DNA from: Bryobacterales bacterium
Lineage (GTDB): Bacteria > Acidobacteriota > Terriglobia > Bryobacterales > Bryobacteraceae
Direction: 5' to 3'
DNA: 8,462 bases
NCBI GenBank assembly: GCA_025456495.1
Contig: JALOKO010000134.1
Location: 1 to 8,462 of the forward strand
The notes below the pieces were generated by a model. That model saw only the letters and a list, made by a program, of their open reading frames with translations, was not told where the DNA came from and did no database searches. Below, piece by piece: positions 1-5,728 of the stretch. The first letter of the stretch is position 1; each line of letters starts with the position of its first letter. Both the position numbers and the translations under genes were made by a program.

Positions 1-259
1 CCTTGCGGCCCGTCGCGGCGAAGGGAAAGGCATAGGTGCCGGCTTCTAATCGCTTCGCCCACAGAGCCCAGCCGTCGCGATCCCAGTAGAGAATCTTCAA
101 CCGGTCCGCGCGCTTGCTGGCGTAGACGAACAGGTGCCCGGAGAGCGGATCCACACCCACCACCTCGCGCGCCAATGCACTCAGCGAGTCGAAGCTCTTG
201 CGCATGTCGCAGGGCAGCGTGTAGAGATACACGCGCACCGCCGCGGGCAGGCTGATCAT
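1..259 (-). CDS. tnpB: IS66 family accessory protein TnpB (Orf2), partial at left edge
   Basis: This is the first 86 codons of the IS66 Orf2 protein, which is usually about 115-120 residues, so the C-terminus lies off the window. The family signature is plain: an N-terminal MISLPAAVRVYLYTLPCDMR, then RKSFDSLSALA at about 20-30, DPLSGHLFVYASKRADRLK at about 37-55 and LYWDRDGWALWAKRLEAG following. TnpB is a small protein of unknown biochemical role needed for efficient transposition of IS66 elements together with TnpA and TnpC. The ATG (257-259) overlaps the tnpA stop codon as ATGA, which is the usual translational-coupling arrangement in this family and fixes the start. No frameshift or stop is seen in the visible part, so this copy may be intact. 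Confidence 0.93.
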   Translation of the reverse strand, partial: MISLPAAVRVYLYTLPCDMRKSFDSLSALAREVVGVDPLSGHLFVYASKRADRLKILYWDRDGWALWAKRLEAGTYAFPFAATGRK

Positions 260-756
260 TGCGCAGGACTCATCGCCGCGAGCGCCGCCAGCACGGTGCG
301 CAGCGTGGTTTCCTCGGCGCCGCGGCCAATGCGCAATCGCCACCCGCGATCCAGCAACAGCTCGATCCGGCCCGACTGCGGATATCCCGACTCGTCGGTT
401 GCGTCTCTTTCCTGGCCAGCATTGTCGCCCGCCAGCACAACATCGTCTCCCGTCTCGGCGGCATGGGCATAACCGGCCTGCTGCGAAGCGGACCCATACC
501 GCGCCACCAGCGCAAAGCGGACCTCGCCTTTGCCTTCCACCGAGGTCCGCGCAGGGAGACCGGATGACTGTTGGGCCAACCGCGCATCTTCCTCGGCAAG
601 CACCCGCCGCCAGTGATAAAACAGCGGCTCGGCGATGCCCCGCTGCTTGCAGAACGCCCGCTGGCTCAGCCTGCTCGCCGCCACCTCCGCCATCAACTCA
701 CGCCAATACAACCGCCGTGCCCGCGCCGCCGCCTCCCGCCCAGTCTCCCTGCTCAT
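256..756 (-). CDS. tnpA: IS66 family accessory protein TnpA (Orf1), HTH protein
   Basis: A 166-residue protein read from the ATG at 756. A TTG seven codons upstream (777) is possible, but neither start has a strong Shine-Dalgarno. Residues about 18-53 (from YWRELMAEVAASRLSQRAF through FCKQRGIAEPLFYHWRRVL) form the helix-turn-helix region found in IS66 Orf1 proteins and the related transposase_8 group. The middle is low-complexity and charged, and the C-terminal segment (GRIELLLDRGWRLRIG, then TTLRTVLAAL) resembles the conserved tail of the family. The role is accessory DNA binding in transposition together with TnpB and the TnpC transposase. It is the first gene of the element, translationally coupled to tnpB through ATGA at 256-259. 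Its start lies about 63-73 nt inside the inferred IS tip. Confidence 0.9.
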   Translation of the reverse strand: MSRETGREAAARARRLYWRELMAEVAASRLSQRAFCKQRGIAEPLFYHWRRVLAEEDARLAQQSSGLPARTSVEGKGEVRFALVARYGSASQQAGYAHAAETGDDVVLAGDNAGQERDATDESGYPQSGRIELLLDRGWRLRIGRGAEETTLRTVLAALAAMSPAQ

Positions 757-819
757 GCACCCAGTCTGCCCCCGCAACCGGGCCTGGACCAGATGGATTC
801 ACAGGACGGGTACCTTTAC

Positions 820-1996
820 CGATTGTTACGCGGGAGCGTCGGTGTGCGCGCCATCGCGCAGCGTGCTGATGACCGGACAGCATACCGGACACACGCGCAT
901 CCGTGCCAATATGTCCTTCCTGGATGGTGGACGCGTTGCGCTGAGGCCCGAAGACCGTACCGTCGCCACCATGCTGAAGGGACCGGAATGGCAAGGCGCA
1001 TTCGATGAAGATCGCGCCTACGCCACAGGCTTGTTCGGCAAGTGGGGATTGGGTGAACCAGGCACCACCGGATTGCCGAACGATCATGGATTCGATGAAT
1101 TCTACGGCTTCCTCAACCAGCAACACGCGCACAAGCACTATGTGCAATACCTTTGGCGGAACAAGACCAAGGAAGTCCTGCACGGGAATCGGAACGGGCA
1201 ACGGCGCGAATATGCCAGTGACCTGATGTTGCGCGAAGCCCTACATTTCATTGACCGGCGGCGCTACCAGCCATTCTTTCTGTACTTCAGCCCCACCGTG
1301 CCCCACGCGGCCTTTGAGGCGCCAGACCTGGGGCCATACGCCGATAAACCTTGGCCGGACGAGGGCAAGCACTACGCCGCCATGGTGACGCGCTTCGACA
1401 GCTACGTGGGCCAGTTGATGGCGAAGCTGAGGGAGTGCGGACTGGAACAGAACACCTTGGTCTTCGTCACCAGTGACAATGGGGGTGGGGTATCGGCCTC
1501 CCAGGGCTTTCTGTCCATGGGTCCGTATCGAGACAAGAAGGGCTCACCCTACGAAGGTGGTCTGCGCGTGCCGATGATCGCGCGGTGGCCCGGCAAGGTG
1601 AAGGCAGGCAGTGTCAGTAACCTTCCCTGGGCCTTCCAGGACGTGTTGCCCACACTGGCGGATTTGGCTGAAGTGCGGGGCATCCCGCCCAATGTGGACG
1701 GCATCTCCATCGCTCCCACCCTCTTGGGAACCGCCAGCCAGGACGCTGACCGCCCGCTGTATTGGGAGCAGTTCAACGGCCGTGGGATCCAGCAATCGGT
1801 GCGTATGGGCAGGTGGAAGGGAATTCGCAACGGCCTGGACGGAAAACTCGCTCTCTACGACCTTCAGCAGGACCCCGGTGAGCAGACGGACATAGCCGCA
1901 CGTATGCCAGAGGTGGTGGCGAGGATGACGGAATACCTGGCCGTTTGCCGGACCGAATCCACTGACTATCCCGTGCTTCGGCCCCGGCGAGGGTAA
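820..1996 (+). pseudogene. Arylsulfatase-type sulfatase, N-terminus removed by the IS66 insertion
   Basis: From about 821 the frame encodes some 391 residues of a sulfatase, the enzymes that hydrolyse sulfate esters in the periplasm or outside the cell. Visible features are the formylglycine motif C-A-P-S-R with its Cys codon at 845-847 (context YAGASVCAPSRSVLMTG), LFGKWGLGEPG, the GLPNDHGFDEFYGF block, the PHAAFEAP region, the metal-binding TSDNGG motif, YEGGLRVPMIARWPG, and the closing LYDLQQDPGEQTDIA. The usual first 45-60 residues are absent. They would carry an export signal, the DD-x-G-x-G-D calcium ligands and the TPNIDRLA segment. Upstream of about 820 the open frame continues to 635, but that part is antisense to tnpA and has no sulfatase features. 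Start codons there would give a chimeric protein without two metal ligands. I therefore infer a non-functional remnant, otherwise free of frameshifts, so the disruption looks recent. The C-type active site would have needed formylglycine maturation. Confidence 0.85.
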
Positions 1997-2077
1997 GGAG
2001 GCGCCGCGACTAAGGCCCAGGGAGTGAGGCCCAGGGACTAAGGCCCAGGGAGTGAGGCGCCGGGAGTGAGGCGCCGT
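1994..2077 (+). repeat. 14-bp tandem repeat array, about 5-6 units, immediately after the sulfatase stop
   Basis: Units begin at 2008, 2022, 2036, 2050 and 2064. Two forms alternate: GACTAAGGCCCAGG (2008, 2036) and GAGTGAGGCCCAGG (2022). The units at 2050 and 2064 change to GAGTGAGGCGCCGG or a close variant. The first 28 bp recur almost exactly in the next 28, so the array has a two-unit higher order. A degenerate unit (1994-2007) includes the sulfatase TAA. Each full unit carries TAA or TGA at the same place, and a 14-bp period puts these stops in successive frames. The function is unknown. Confidence 0.85.
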
Positions 2078-2085
2078 GGGTCGTG

Positions 2086-2099
2086 CGCCGTGAACGGCG
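2086..2099. other. Small hairpin in the convergent gap between sulfatase and response regulator
   Basis: CGCCG (2086-2090) and CGGCG (2095-2099) form a perfect 5-bp stem with a TGAA loop, between two convergent genes. There is no T-tract on either side, so it is at best a weak candidate for an end-of-transcript structure. No better terminator is visible in 1997-2145. Confidence 0.3.
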
Positions 2100-2145
2100 A
2101 CGATCCAAGGAAGCGGCGGGGTTACACCAAACCCAGCCGGGCTCG

Positions 2146-2601
2146 CTAGTCGAGACCACGGGAGGGCAACAGACTGCGCACCAGCTTGCGAAGTTCACTC
2201 ATCGATACGGGCTTGGTGATGTAGGTATCGAAGCCGCGCGCCAGCGCCCTCTCCGCATCACCCGCCATGGCGAAGGCGCTGATGGCCAGAATCGGGATGC
2301 GCGCCGTCGCCGGGTTCGCCCGCACTTCACGCAACAGTTCAAAGCCATCCATGCGGGGCATCTGGATATCCACCAGCATCAATTGGGGCATCGATGCGGC
2401 AACCGACTCCAAAGCCTCCAGCCCGTCCCGCGCTTCCACCACTTCCACACCCAAAGGCTCCAAACAATCCCTCAGCAATTCGCGACTCAAGGGATCATCA
2501 TCTGCAATCAAAACGCGGGGTGGCGAAGGACAGCTAGCAGAATCCATGGTTGCCGACTCAATCGCCCCGTCGTAGCCAGAATACTGCGTTGGCTGTAGCA
2601 T
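2146..2601 (-). CDS. Single-domain (CheY-like) response regulator receiver protein
   Basis: A 151-residue protein made almost entirely of one receiver domain. Counting from the ATG at 2601, the domain runs about 28-147. It has the acidic pocket in VLIADDDPLS (D34, D35), the phospho-acceptor D78 in LMLVDIQMPRMDG, the switch Ser 108 in LAISAFA and the invariant Lys 130 in YITKPVS. All catalytic positions are present, so phosphorylation should be possible. No DNA-binding or enzymatic output domain follows; the protein ends a few residues after the last helix. It is therefore a stand-alone receiver, acting through protein contacts or as a phosphorelay intermediate. No histidine kinase lies in the window. 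An ATG at 2547 (codon 19, MDSASCPSPPRVLIADDD) would remove a non-conserved leader and may be the true start; neither ATG has a well-spaced Shine-Dalgarno (AAAGGA lies about 16 nt before 2601). It is convergent with the sulfatase remnant. Confidence 0.9.
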   Translation of the reverse strand: MLQPTQYSGYDGAIESATMDSASCPSPPRVLIADDDPLSRELLRDCLEPLGVEVVEARDGLEALESVAASMPQLMLVDIQMPRMDGFELLREVRANPATARIPILAISAFAMAGDAERALARGFDTYITKPVSMSELRKLVRSLLPSRGLD

Positions 2602-2750
2602 GGCGTTGTCGTGGGTGTCCTTTCGTTGATCTTGCCCGAGCGAAGCGGCCGAGGGCTGTGCTCAGGCCACGGGACAACAGAAGAGCAGTCGTACGCTGAA
2701 TGACGCGTCCTGCCATTTGGCGCCCCCCCAGAGCGTTGCCTCCACCCGAT

Positions 2751-2776
2751 GGAACGCAGTGCGCAGCCTAACGTTT
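2751..2776 (+). promoter_or_regulatory. Candidate ECF-type promoter (GGAAC-N16-CGTTT) upstream of the sigma gene
   Basis: GGAAC at 2751-2755 is followed after 16 nt by CGTTT at 2772-2776. This matches the general GGAAC...CGTC/CGTT pattern of promoters read by many ECF sigma factors. It points toward the ECF sigma gene but lies about 270 nt before its start. Autoregulation is common for ECF factors, which makes the site plausible. A short motif like this can also occur by chance. Confidence 0.3.
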
Positions 2777-2871
2777 CTCACTCATTCCAGGTTTCCCAAA
2801 AAATTCCTTCATCCTCCAACCCGCAGCGACTTCCAAGCACCACACCGGACGCGGGCGAAGTCCAGACCTGG

Positions 2872-2940
2872 GTGTTCAGGAAGCAGACAAGTGTTCAGAT
2901 TCCAGACAGCGCCCCCCGGAGAGAATTCAGCAACAGACAG
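2872..2940 (+). repeat. Three copies of a TTCAG-N3/4-CAGACA motif upstream of the sigma gene
   Basis: GTGTTCAG-N4-CAGACA occurs at 2872-2889 and again at 2891-2908 as adjacent 19-bp imperfect repeats. A third, TTCAG-N3-CAGACAG, is at 2926-2940. The spacer bases between the two half-motifs differ while the half-motifs are kept. They could be regulator binding sites or elements of a structured leader; nothing in the sequence decides between these. Confidence 0.5.
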
Positions 2941-3001
2941 CCATGGAACTGGGTCAGCGAAGTTTTTTCCTTTTATTTGCAATCACTTTGCGGAGGAACC
3001 G

Positions 3002-3136
3002 GTGCAATTCCCAGGTTTGGCATGCTGCGTGCACCTAAGTATTGCGTATGAAGAACCTCACCACCAACAACAAGTATCAGACGGAGACGGTTACCTCCAA
3101 CGCCGCGCGTCACCACACTGGCAACCACCACTGTGA
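3002..3136 (+). CDS. Possible 44-residue leader ORF overlapping the sigma factor start
   Basis: GGAGG at 2992-2996 sits five bases before a GTG at 3002, the best ribosome binding site in this stretch. The frame stays open for 44 codons and stops at 3136, about 90 nt inside the sigma factor gene in a different frame. The product (starting MQFPGLACCVHLSIAYEE) has no recognisable domain. It could be a leader peptide whose translation influences initiation at the poorly served sigma start (3048), or chance. The sigma frame itself is closed upstream by a TAA at 3036, so this Shine-Dalgarno cannot serve the sigma gene directly. Confidence 0.25.
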   Translation: MQFPGLACCVHLSIAYEEPHHQQQVSDGDGYLQRRASPHWQPPL

Positions 3137-3716
3137 GGATCTCCGGTTCCATGCGAAGAGCCATCGTGAACCTCTTGCCATCACCGAACTGGCTGCCGGT
3201 GCTGTGGAAGAGAACGCCGCCAGCGGCGAACGCTGCCTCAGCGAAGCCGAGTTTGCGACGGCATTCCAGACGCATTTCCGCAAGACGGTGCGCTTTCTGC
3301 GGTCACGCGGAGCAAGCGATGACCTGGCTGAAGAAGTGGCGCAGGAAGCATGGGCGCGTGGTTGGGAGCGCCTGCATCAATTGCGGAACCCAGAGGTCGT
3401 TGACGTGTGGGTGAACAGCATCGCCAAGCACCTGTGGCGCAACCGGGTGGTGCGGGACCAGCGCAATAAGGAACTCAACGACAACATGGCCGTGGACCAT
3501 CGCCCGGACGGGAAGATCTTGTGGGAACAGATCACCCAGGCCTGCGGTGAGGAAGAACAGAAGATTCTGAATTTGCACTATGTGCGCGGATACACCAGCA
3601 ACGAGATTGCGGAACGGGTGGGCTCCACCGCCCTCGCCATCCGGCTGCGGTTGATGCGCACGCGCAGGAAGCTGGAACAAATGTTCGATCGCGACCTGCT
3701 TTTTGCCGGCGCCTAA
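3048..3716 (+). CDS. RNA polymerase sigma factor, sigma-70 family, ECF type
   Basis: A 222-residue protein from the ATG at 3048; a TTG two codons earlier is also open. Sigma region 2 spans about 69-140, with the core-binding and -10 recognition helices in SDDLAEEVAQEAWARGWERL and DVWVNSIAKHLWRNRVVRDQ. Region 4 spans about 165-213: GEEEQKILNLHYVRGYTSNE, then a helix-turn-helix EIAERVGSTALAIRLRLMRT that would bind the -35 element. Regions 1.1 and 3 are absent, as in ECF factors. The first 60 or so residues are polar and not recognisable. The start is uncertain because no Shine-Dalgarno precedes 3048, and a later start is possible. It directs RNA polymerase to a stress or envelope regulon. No anti-sigma factor gene is adjacent; the next gene, 40 nt on, encodes a CsbD protein, probably in the same transcript. 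Confidence 0.9.
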   Translation: MKNLTTNNKYQTETVTSNAARHHTGNHHCEDLRFHAKSHREPLAITELAAGAVEENAASGERCLSEAEFATAFQTHFRKTVRFLRSRGASDDLAEEVAQEAWARGWERLHQLRNPEVVDVWVNSIAKHLWRNRVVRDQRNKELNDNMAVDHRPDGKILWEQITQACGEEEQKILNLHYVRGYTSNEIAERVGSTALAIRLRLMRTRRKLEQMFDRDLLFAGA

Positions 3717-3756
3717 CTAGCCGCCGGTCCTGGAAACCAACCTCGAAGGAGAACGA

Positions 3757-3966
3757 ATGAATTGGGATCAGATTGAAGGGAATTGGAAGCAGTTTGTCGG
3801 TGCGGCCCGCGGGAAGTGGGCAGAGTTAACCGACGACGACCTGGAAAGTGCCCGTGGCAGCCGCGAGCAATTTGAAGGCATGCTGCAGGAACGCTTTGGC
3901 GCCGCCAAGGACGCGGTGCGCAGCGAAGTGGACGAGTTCCTGCGTAGTTGGAAAGCAGCCGAATAG
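3757..3966 (+). CDS. CsbD family stress protein
   Basis: A 69-residue, highly charged, helical protein with the CsbD family opening MNWDQIEGNWKQFVGAARGK, the WAELTDDDLESARG segment and a C-terminal helix that includes AKDAVRSEVDEFLRSW. Length and sequence are typical of the family, named after Bacillus subtilis CsbD, a general-stress (sigma-B) protein whose molecular function is unknown. The start is secure: AAGGAG at 3746-3751 lies five bases before the ATG. It follows the ECF sigma gene by 40 nt on the same strand and is closed by a strong intrinsic terminator, so the two probably form a two-gene operon. The inference is that the CsbD protein is part of the stress response this sigma factor controls, or at least is co-expressed with it. 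Confidence 0.93.
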   Translation: MNWDQIEGNWKQFVGAARGKWAELTDDDLESARGSREQFEGMLQERFGAAKDAVRSEVDEFLRSWKAAE

Positions 3967-4028
3967 CGCCTTCCCCCGTTGATATTTACTCGCATTGTTG
4001 TCCTATCCCTGCTGTTGTTGACACACCT

Positions 4029-4059
4029 AGCCCCGGCAATTCACGCCGGGGCTTTTTTT
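4029..4059 (+). terminator. Intrinsic terminator after csbD
   Basis: AGCCCCGGC (4029-4037) pairs perfectly with GCCGGGGCT (4045-4053) around a 7-nt loop, and T's run from 4053 to 4059. It lies 63 nt after the csbD stop and is a textbook Rho-independent terminator for the sigma-csbD transcript. There is no T-tract for the opposite strand, so it is not obviously bidirectional. Confidence 0.95.
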
Positions 4060-4269
4060 GTATTTCGCTCCTTTTCGCGTTTCGCTCCATCGGGATAAGC
4101 CGTATCGCATTCCAATCAGTCCGATGACAGGCGTGGTTAGCCGTCACGGTAATCAACCGGAAGATTCAGCGGGCGCCAGACAAGGCGCGATGGATCAGCA
4201 GTGGCGACCGGAAGCGCCCCGCCAGCTCAACGTTTCCAGGTTGCCACGCGGCGCCCGTCAGTTTGCCGA
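4060..4269. other. Convergent intergenic gap, nothing recognised
   Basis: The stretch lies between the csbD terminator and the stop of the minus-strand VWA gene. Only a short direct repeat, TTTCGCTCC twice around 4064-4088, stands out. No clear terminator for the VWA gene is visible and the short open frame here has no domain or ribosome binding site. Confidence 0.5.
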
Positions 4270-5520
4270 CTAGTGAATCACCCTGGACTTCCGATTCATG
4301 TAGTCCATCAGGAGATACTGGCCCAGATTATACGGTGTCGTGAAATAGGCCTTACCCCGACAGATTTCCGTCACCTTCTGTACGAACTGCACCAGAGCAT
4401 AATCCTGGGCAAGCATGAAGGTATTGATGAGGATGCCCTGTTTGCGGCAGCGTCCCACTTCCTCCAGGGTCTTGGAAATTACCATCGGGTCAAGTCCGAA
4501 GGGGTTCTTGTAAATACGACCATCATCCAGGGTAAGCGCCGAAGGCTTGCCGTCAGTAATCATGATGATCTGCTTCATGTCTTTTTTCTCTTGACGCAGG
4601 ATCTTCTGCGCCAACAGCAGGCCATCACGGGTGTTGGTGTGATAGGGGCCAACCTGTACGCGGGCCAATTCCTCCATCCGCAATTCCTCCGCACTGTCAT
4701 GGAACAGCACGCACCGGATGGAGTCGCCCGGATATTGTGTCTTCACCAGGTGGCCCAGGGCCATGGCCACCTTCTTGGCGGGCGTAAAGCGGTCCTCGCC
4801 ATAGAGGATCATCGAGTGGCTGCAATCCAGCAGAATCACCGTCGCGCAGGAGCTTTGGTACTCGCTCTGGTGGACGTGCAGGTCCCGGTAGTCCATCTCC
4901 AGCGGGAGCTTTACGCCCTCCCGCTGCATTGCCGAGAACAACGTGGCGCTGATGTCCAGGTTCAGCGTATCCCCGAACTCATAGGGCTTTGAGGAACCGC
5001 TTGCTTCCACGCCGGTGGCTAGTTCGCGGGTGTCGTGACTGCCAAAGCTGGATTTACCGATGGCCCCCATCAAGTCCTTCAAGGCGCGGAATCCCAGAAA
5101 GTCCAGCGACTTATCGGTCACCTCGAAGCGGATTTCCGGCGCTTCGCCCGGCTGGTCGGCGCGACCCTGTCCCACGGCGCTGGAGGGCTCCTGTAAATCG
5201 CCGTCGAACTGGATGAAGCCCTCCTGCCGCAACTTTTCGGCCAGGTTGCGAAGCAGTTGATTCAACTCGTCGGGAGACATCCCCATCAGACGTTCCAGCA
5301 TCTCCTGGCGCTGGTCGTCGGGGAACAGGTCACCGCTTTCCAAAGCCTGCTGAATCTGACGCAGCAGTTCCTCCATGGCATTCGGATCAAAGGAATACCA
5401 ACTGGAATAGGGGTCCTGGTAGCCACTTTGCAGAAAGTAATCGGAGAGCGCCTGCATGAGGTCCTCGGCGGAAATGCCCAGGTCCTCATCAGTGTACTTG
5501 CGATAGGTGATGCGCTTCAT
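4270..5520 (-). CDS. VWA (von Willebrand factor A) domain protein with intact MIDAS
   Basis: A 416-residue protein from the ATG at 5520 (MKRITYRKYTDEDLGIS); a purine-rich GAGGGGAG lies about 14 nt upstream. The frame stays open to 5574, but those extra 18 codons look unlike the rest. Residues about 1-200 are an acidic, helical, Gln/Glu-rich region with repeated MLERLMGMSPDELNQLLRNL-type helices. The VWA domain begins at about 225 with VILLDCSHSM: the DxSxS metal site is D232, S234 and S236. It continues with the Thr of HTNTRDG (295 or 297) and D323 in IMITDGKP, so the MIDAS looks complete. There is no signal peptide or membrane segment, so it is cytoplasmic. Such proteins usually work with a MoxR- or ChlI-like AAA+ ATPase in metal insertion or complex remodelling, but no ATPase gene is next to it here. 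Exact substrate unknown. Confidence 0.87.
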   Translation of the reverse strand: MKRITYRKYTDEDLGISAEDLMQALSDYFLQSGYQDPYSSWYSFDPNAMEELLRQIQQALESGDLFPDDQRQEMLERLMGMSPDELNQLLRNLAEKLRQEGFIQFDGDLQEPSSAVGQGRADQPGEAPEIRFEVTDKSLDFLGFRALKDLMGAIGKSSFGSHDTRELATGVEASGSSKPYEFGDTLNLDISATLFSAMQREGVKLPLEMDYRDLHVHQSEYQSSCATVILLDCSHSMILYGEDRFTPAKKVAMALGHLVKTQYPGDSIRCVLFHDSAEELRMEELARVQVGPYHTNTRDGLLLAQKILRQEKKDMKQIIMITDGKPSALTLDDGRIYKNPFGLDPMVISKTLEEVGRCRKQGILINTFMLAQDYALVQFVQKVTEICRGKAYFTTPYNLGQYLLMDYMNRKSRVIH

Positions 5521-5635
5521 GCCGTGCCGCTGTGCTCCCCTCGGGTCGGCGCGCATCCACTTCCATACGCACAACCGGCCCCCACTCTCCTATTGGACTC
5601 GCCAGCCGACCCTTTCGATTGCAGGGAAGCACCGG

Positions 5636-5645
5636 AATCGCGATT
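5636..5645. promoter_or_regulatory. 10-bp perfect palindrome upstream of the VWA gene
   Basis: AATCGCGATT is a perfect palindrome about 116 nt before the VWA start codon. It could be a dimeric regulator site; there is no other support and short palindromes occur by chance. Confidence 0.2.
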
Positions 5646-5665
5646 TTTGGCGCCTGGACGCAGCA

Positions 5666-5709
5666 CGGCCCCACGAACCGGACGCATCGGCGTCCATTCC
5701 GTGGGGCCG
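5666..5709 (-). terminator. Two-part hairpin after the oxidoreductase gene (possible terminator without a U-tract)
   Basis: An outer 10-bp perfect stem, CGGCCCCACG (5666-5675) with CGTGGGGCCG (5700-5709), encloses a 4x4 internal loop and an inner 6-bp perfect stem, GGACGC (5680-5685) with GCGTCC (5690-5695), closed by ATCG. It lies 19 nt past the oxidoreductase stop and 145 nt before the VWA start. It is very stable by inspection, but no run of T's follows on the minus strand within the usual distance. It may be a U-poor terminator, a 3'-end stabilising structure or an intergenic palindromic repeat. Confidence 0.55.
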
Positions 5710-5728
5710 CAGGTTCTGGGAACAGGCG

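Larger units (their letters stand above)
1..819 (-). mobile_element. IS66-family insertion sequence, left-end portion (continues off the left edge)
   Basis: The minus strand carries, in IS66 order, tnpA (256-756) and the start of tnpB (to 259), joined by an ATGA overlap. The main transposase gene (tnpC) should lie beyond the left edge. The right-hand boundary is inferred. IS66 elements usually end in GTAA, and the minus strand has GTAA starting at 819 and again at 829, about 63 or 73 nt before the tnpA ATG. Sulfatase homology resumes at about 815-821 on the plus strand, so the tip lies within about 810-829. The 8-bp target duplication typical of the family cannot be tested because the other end is outside the window. 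Confidence 0.8.
2602..3047. other. About 440 bp with no convincing gene, between response regulator and sigma factor
   Basis: Open frames here (for example plus-strand frames from 2717 and 2749) have no recognisable domains, no ribosome binding site and unconvincing composition. The stretch must hold the divergent promoters for the response regulator (minus) and the sigma gene (plus). Visible items are an ECF-like promoter candidate at 2751-2776, three TTCAG/CAGACA repeats at 2872-2940, and a good Shine-Dalgarno (GGAGG at 2992-2996). No tRNA or known riboswitch was recognised. Confidence 0.5.

Noticed and set aside
635..819. 5' extension of the sulfatase open frame
   Set aside because: It runs antisense to tnpA and the IS tip and contains no sulfatase features; the real homology starts at about 815-821.
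2602..3047. Structured RNA gene (RNase P, tmRNA, 6S or tRNA)
   Set aside because: I looked for their conserved core motifs and found none; composition alone does not support an RNA gene.
2717..3136. 139-codon plus-strand open frame upstream of the sigma gene
   Set aside because: No domain, no ribosome binding site at its start and atypical residue composition; only its last 44 codons have a plausible start (GTG 3002).
4201..4992. 263-codon plus-strand open frame
   Set aside because: It is antisense to the VWA gene, with no domain or ribosome binding site.
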